The notes below the pieces were generated by a model. That model had not been told where the DNA came from and ran no database searches. It worked only from the letters and a program-made list of their open reading frames with translations. 10,976 nucleotides of DNA, from the NCBI GenBank assembly GCA_910592205.1, contig CAJVPJ010001269.1, positions 1 to 10,976 of the forward strand, given 5' to 3'. The DNA comes from Paraglomus occultum (taxonomy: Eukaryota > Glomeromycota > Glomeromycetes > Paraglomerales > Paraglomeraceae). Below, in pieces: positions 7,404-10,976 of the stretch (positions are counted from its first letter, which is position 1; each line of letters opens with the position of its first letter). A program made the position numbers and the translations under genes.

Positions 7404-8307
7404 TTAAACGAAAGATTGATCTGTGTAATTTTTAACAAAGAAACAATTGCGGCTGGATAGCTTTATTGATAAATAAGCTTTGTTGCTGTCTATATGACAC
7501 ATGTACACGTATCATGTAACAATTGATATAACTGTTATTTTTGTTGAGTGCAATAAATATTGTGACTAAGTCTTTCACTTACAAGGAATATTTTAATGAC
7601 ATTTATTATTAAGCGAGTTTATAGTAGTGGAAAAATTGCATTATAATGGAATTACACGTGCAATAATTAAGAAGTCCATTAATAAACAAATCATGCACGT
7701 TATTGTGGACTTGCGTTATAATGCATCTGTGGTTGTCTATTTAAACTGTACAACGAGTTTTGATTTCTTACATCATGTGATTAACTTTGCTATAAAGCGA
7801 CTAGTACAATATACAAAAATCCTGCCCTTGAACTTCGGTATACGGAATAACGAAGTTTACTATTAAATTTTGTTATAATGATCAAATTTAAATACTGAAA
7901 AAAACGGGGAGAGACGATTGCTTCGGTATAACGGGGAAAAGTGGCGAACTTTGTAATCGGGAAGCCGCCGTAAGTGATATTCGAGTCTCAGAAACCTTTT
8001 CAAGTTCTGAAATTCTGCGCTCACATCCGGAGGGAATTACTTAGTCTCCACAACATGATTTGTATCAACGACAACATGGAGTTGCCACTCTCCACACTTT
8101 TATTTTATCTGCTAAGTAACATCTGTCTAACACAAAAACACAGCCAAGACGGTAATACTTCCCCCCGTCGAGTTTCATTTTTATTTCGATGTTTATGTAA
8201 TAGTGTTGGTCTGTCGGAAAATGATCAGGTGATAAATTTGGGGAGATGACACAAGATGGACCAATGACAATCAATGGTCAGAACAGAATATTTTCTCGGA
8301 TCCCGTA
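7404..8307. other. Non-coding 3' part of the Tigger copy, with nested transposon-end motifs
   Basis: No convincing gene. AT-rich to about 7830, including a 10-bp inverted pair (TGCATTATAA about 7638, TTATAATGCA about 7723). At 7831-7857 AACTTCG and CGAAGTT face each other around TATACGGAATAA. At 7931-7945 CTTCGGTATAACGGG resembles the inner part of the TIR at 2932 (CGTTATACCGAAG reversed), and GAAGCCGCCG at 7962 matches 2950-2959. A second, broken Tigger end may thus be nested here. Open frames in this stretch use non-ATG starts or resemble nothing known. Confidence 0.4.
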
Positions 8308-8333
8308 GAACTCGTTATAACCAGCTTTGACTG
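8308..8333 (-). repeat. Right terminal inverted repeat of the Tigger copy
   Basis: Read on the minus strand from 8333: CAGTCAAAGCTGGTTATAAC, then GAGTTC. This is a typical pogo/Tigger end, followed outside by the TA (8334-8335) expected from TA target-site duplication. It lies about 0.9 kb beyond the transposase C-terminus. The matching left end was not found near the truncated 5' side; the nearest relative is the end at 2932. Confidence 0.65.
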
Positions 8334-8335
8334 TA

Positions 8336-10583
8336 ATAATACGCAACAGAATACCACATAATTAATATGTAATAGTAACAGTACAATATACTGATAATTT
8401 ACTTTTACCGACTATTACAAATGCATTCTAATGCAGTAAGACATTCCACATGCATCATTGTAAAAAACTTACTTATTTGTCAATATTAAACAATATATAT
8501 AATTAACAATAGCAGTTGGTTGTAAAATAACATGTGTATAAATAATTATTGCAAAAAAATAATACGAGAATCTTGACGCCACGCTGTAACCACTCAAAGA
8601 AAAAGTCATGTCTTATTCAGCGTTAAATTGGAGTCAGGTCACACAAGAAGGAAGTGGCAAACAAGGTCGATGAGTCGATTAGATTGTTTCGACAGAAAGA
8701 GATATTGAGTCACAAAATACTTGCAAGTTCACCGCATGTTCGGTTTCAGGCGTATTGTTTAAATGCATCGAGTACAATCGCCGGTACGGCTTTGTTGCTC
8801 GCTTCCCGTCATCTGTTATTGTTCCTTACACTCTTTATCACCTTTCTTTACTCTCTGCCTTTTGTCAAATTTACCGAATAACCTACTTTGGAGTTAGAAT
8901 ACTACAAAAAGCATCTACTTCTGACGTTACTATTATTACACACCCGTCGTGAATTCGAAGAATAAAATAACAATAAAGGATTAACAAAATGCTTTTTCTT
9001 ATCTTTGTAAGAGGTTACTCCTCGAAAAAAAAAAGTTGCCATGTTGTTGTGGATATCAGTCTCAGTTGTCCATATGATGCGTATCGCAGGTGATAAGAAT
9101 ATCAATTCCTCCATAACCAATCACAATATAGAAGCATGTCCCGTGTTTCTACCCTTTCCCGGAAATGTGTGAAATACTGCGGATTCTACGTTTATTATCC
9201 GGTAAACACATTTTGCGAAAAGATAATCTGATAATTATGCAGCTTCGATAATAATCGTCAAGAACGATGAGCGTATCAAATTACCTGGTCAGTTAGCCAA
9301 ATGTAAGAGTCCTAATTATTGCGTATATGAGCAAATCGATTCGCAAACTTACAAATCTTTGCAACCCGAACAAACTATCTGATAAACGTTTTACCGTTAT
9401 TGAATAATATTGTGCATTAGGCAATAGTTTGCTAGGTGTGCTTTATCGTTCTTGGTCCCATACGGTTAACTAATCGACGTCTGCATTCCATTCCGTGACT
9501 TGAAGTATTACAGAGCGGTTCGGAAAATGAATTTTATTTATCCATCAAGTCCGGCAACAGTTATAGCAATTTGTAGTTTGGGAATCAATGTAGTGCCAGG
9601 TTGTACAGCCGTCGTATTTCATTATCTTTTGTAATTAAATTTTCAAATGACATTCACCCAATAAAATGCTCTGAAATCACAAAAAGAATTTATGCTTTTG
9701 ATTATCAAGTTTCGAATTTCGCAAAAATTGACTTTAATATTAATGTTGTTAAATTTCTGGTTTAAGAAATGCCTCCAACCCCGTCTCTGCTATCTGTGCT
9801 TGCTTCTGTATTGATAAAATTGAGTATATTTGTCTAATAAATTTGCCTTCCTATCTCGAGAATGTGCTTTAGATGGCTTGACTAACGCATTTATTGAATA
9901 ACGGATCGGTACACAAAAAGGCTACACAAAGCGGTGTGTTACCAAACCTTAAAACGTTTTAGTTAACTAAAATCCAAACCGCCGCAACTTTGGTTCTGCA
10001 TCATTTGTTCTATCATTCTTACTGATTAGCCTTTCTCCATATTCTTTAATAGAAAAGCCTTAGGGTCTGAAAGTTGATAATTTATTTCGAGTTTGAGATA
10101 ATTTGCACCATATTTAAAATACTTACTTATCCCATGCAGTATTTGTAGCACAACAAGTATCCATTGTACACGCGTTTCCAGATTATTGTCTAGGTCAGCT
10201 CTCATTCAGCTAAACGTGCTGCTAACAGAGATCCACCCTTATTCCAGTTTGCGGTAGGCGGAATTTTCCTCATCTGCTTATTCAAGAATAGCACAAGTTG
10301 AGTGTTGGAATGTAACGTTCGGATGTCTTTAGAGTTCTGTTGTTTCCGCAGAAGTGAAGAACAGTTCCAAGCCATTTACAGCATCCTTGGCATTTATTTG
10401 ACATTAAATTTATCCAATCATTAAATACTTTTGCAGAAGATCCGATTATCAGATGTGACAATTGATACTTTGTTATAGTAAACTTTTTGAGATCTCAACA
10501 ATATATAACTCCAAAAATATAGTCTTTGTTATATAATTATATATTACTTGTCTTACCCAACAACTAATATATAACCACGCATA
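8336..10583. other. Long AT-rich interval with no convincing gene
   Basis: About 2.2 kb. Only short frames occur, and none resembles a family I know. The most protein-like are a 57-codon minus-strand ATG frame (10375-10202), a 35-codon hydrophobic plus-strand frame (9527-9634) and a 31-codon frame (9136-9231). Open frames at 8654-8952 lack a supported start. The only structured motifs are a 16-bp perfect palindrome TTTTAGTTAACTAAAA at 9957-9972 and a sequence at 8430-8447 related to the flanks of the 2098-2180 hairpin. I saw no tRNA or rRNA. Confidence 0.45.
10568..10574 (+). promoter_or_regulatory. Possible TATA box of the right-edge gene
   Basis: TATATAA lies 98 nt before the ATG at 10672. 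Other TATA-like runs occur at 10501-10545 in this AT-rich stretch, so the assignment is weak. Confidence 0.3.
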
Positions 10584-10604
10584 ATGTGTCTAAAGCCTAC
10601 TCAT

Positions 10605-10685
10605 ATGCTCCGACTAATCTTCAATCGAACGCTGTTTACCTCTTATCGTTATACTCATTCTTATAGCCGATATGGCCGGCGTTAA
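10605..10685 (+). other. Upstream ORF overlapping the start of the right-edge gene
   Basis: A 26-codon ATG frame whose TAA (10683-10685) lies beyond the ATG at 10672, in a different frame. An in-frame ATG at 10584 could extend it by seven codons. If transcribed it would lower initiation at 10672. It encodes R-Y-T-H-S-Y, and the downstream gene encodes N-Y-T-H-S-Y, because of a 15-nt direct repeat. It may therefore instead be coding sequence of the same gene displaced by a frame change. Confidence 0.35.
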
Positions 10686-10976
10686 TAACCAATCAATTTA
10701 CGATAATTATACATACAGCAATCCATCTGATCAGGAATATTATATGTACCCTAATTATACTCATTCTTACGGTCATCCTTGGAATCAGATGTACGGAACA
10801 GCTCCGGATTACGCAAACCGTCTTCCGTTAAATCAAACTGTTGATAGAGGCTCTAATGGCATCTCTCTCCAACCTTTTAACCAAGTTTTTTCTCCTCCCA
10901 ATGCCGCGTTTTACGTCAATAATAACATTTCCGCGAGTGAGAATAAACCGTTCTATAACCCACCCTACGGATACGC
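10672..10976 (+). CDS. 5' end of a Tyr/Asn/Pro/Ser-rich protein, partial
   Basis: ATG at 10672-10674 opens a frame of 101 codons with no stop before the window ends. Codon use is richer in G and C at third positions than the flanking AT-rich DNA (GCC GGC GTT, CCG, TCC GCG), which supports real coding. The protein begins M-A-G-V-N-N-Q-S-I-Y-D-N-Y-T-Y. It is rich in Tyr, Asn, Pro, Ser and Gln, as in the disordered N-termini of fungal regulators or RNA-binding proteins. No domain, signal peptide or membrane segment is seen in this part, and I do not recognise the family. The start could lie upstream if the overlapping short frame at 10605-10685 belongs to the same gene. Confidence 0.6.
   Translation, partial: MAGVNNQSIYDNYTYSNPSDQEYYMYPNYTHSYGHPWNQMYGTAPDYANRLPLNQTVDRGSNGISLQPFNQVFSPPNAAFYVNNNISASENKPFYNPPYGY

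Noticed and set aside
7627-7866. 79-codon plus-strand frame
   Set aside because: GTG start, AT-rich, within the non-coding 3' part of the Tigger copy; no family match.
7974-8274. Overlapping frames on both strands before the right TIR
   Set aside because: No motif, non-conserved appearance and location inside the transposon; likely chance.
8654-8952. Two overlapping plus-strand frames, one with a hydrophobic stretch
   Set aside because: Starts are GTG or TTT-adjacent alternatives rather than ATG, the frames compete, and no domain is recognised.
8902-9120. 72-codon minus-strand frame
   Set aside because: Includes a poly-T derived F-F-F run and overlaps the opposite-strand frames; no similarity seen.
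1-10976. CRISPR array, bacterial operon or prophage
   Set aside because: Spliced genes, TATA boxes and eukaryotic families are present; no spaced identical repeats of CRISPR type.

Overview
The window looks like nuclear DNA of a filamentous fungus, most likely an arbuscular mycorrhizal fungus (Glomeromycotina, Rhizophagus-like). This is inferred from the gene families, not from a database search. The sequence is AT-rich, with short phase-0 introns of 91-97 nt. It carries a MATA-HMG-type HMG-box gene and a kinase of the expanded tyrosine-kinase-like type, with Cys-rich linkers, W-T-[ST]-x-N motifs and H-C-D-L-H-x-G-N catalytic loops. It also holds several decayed pogo/Tigger DNA transposons.

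Layout from left to right: (1) at the left edge, the end of an ankyrin-repeat reading frame on the minus strand; (2) about 0.9 kb of AT-rich intergenic DNA; (3) an intact 300-codon MATA-HMG gene on the minus strand (1017-1919) with a TATA box; (4) a transposon-rich interval (about 2090-3350) with an 83-bp palindromic element, a decayed Tigger transposase tail, a probable non-autonomous Tigger-like element carrying CATAAAAC repeats, and the TIR and C-terminal remnant of another Tigger copy; (5) a four-exon kinase gene on the minus strand (6308-3651, predicted 791 aa); (6) a 5'-truncated, multiply frameshifted Tigger transposase on the plus strand (about 6450-7403) with its right TIR ending at 8333; (7) about 2.2 kb with no convincing gene; (8) the 5' end of a Tyr/Asn/Pro/Ser-rich protein gene on the plus strand (from 10672), running off the right edge.

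The most interesting item is the kinase gene. Upstream of one complete kinase domain that keeps its catalytic residues, the predicted protein has three degenerate, kinase-N-lobe-like modules in tandem. These are joined by CxxC zinc-ribbon-like linkers and W-T-[ST]-x-N motifs. Three of the four modules have a phase-0 intron at the equivalent place, so the gene looks as if it grew by duplication of a half-kinase exon pair. The gene is bracketed by two outward-pointing Tigger remnants with TA-flanked ends, and the promoter-side remnant begins within about 150 bp of the kinase start codon. I see no operon-like or pathway link between the genes. The HMG protein is a putative DNA-binding regulator and the kinase a putative signalling protein.
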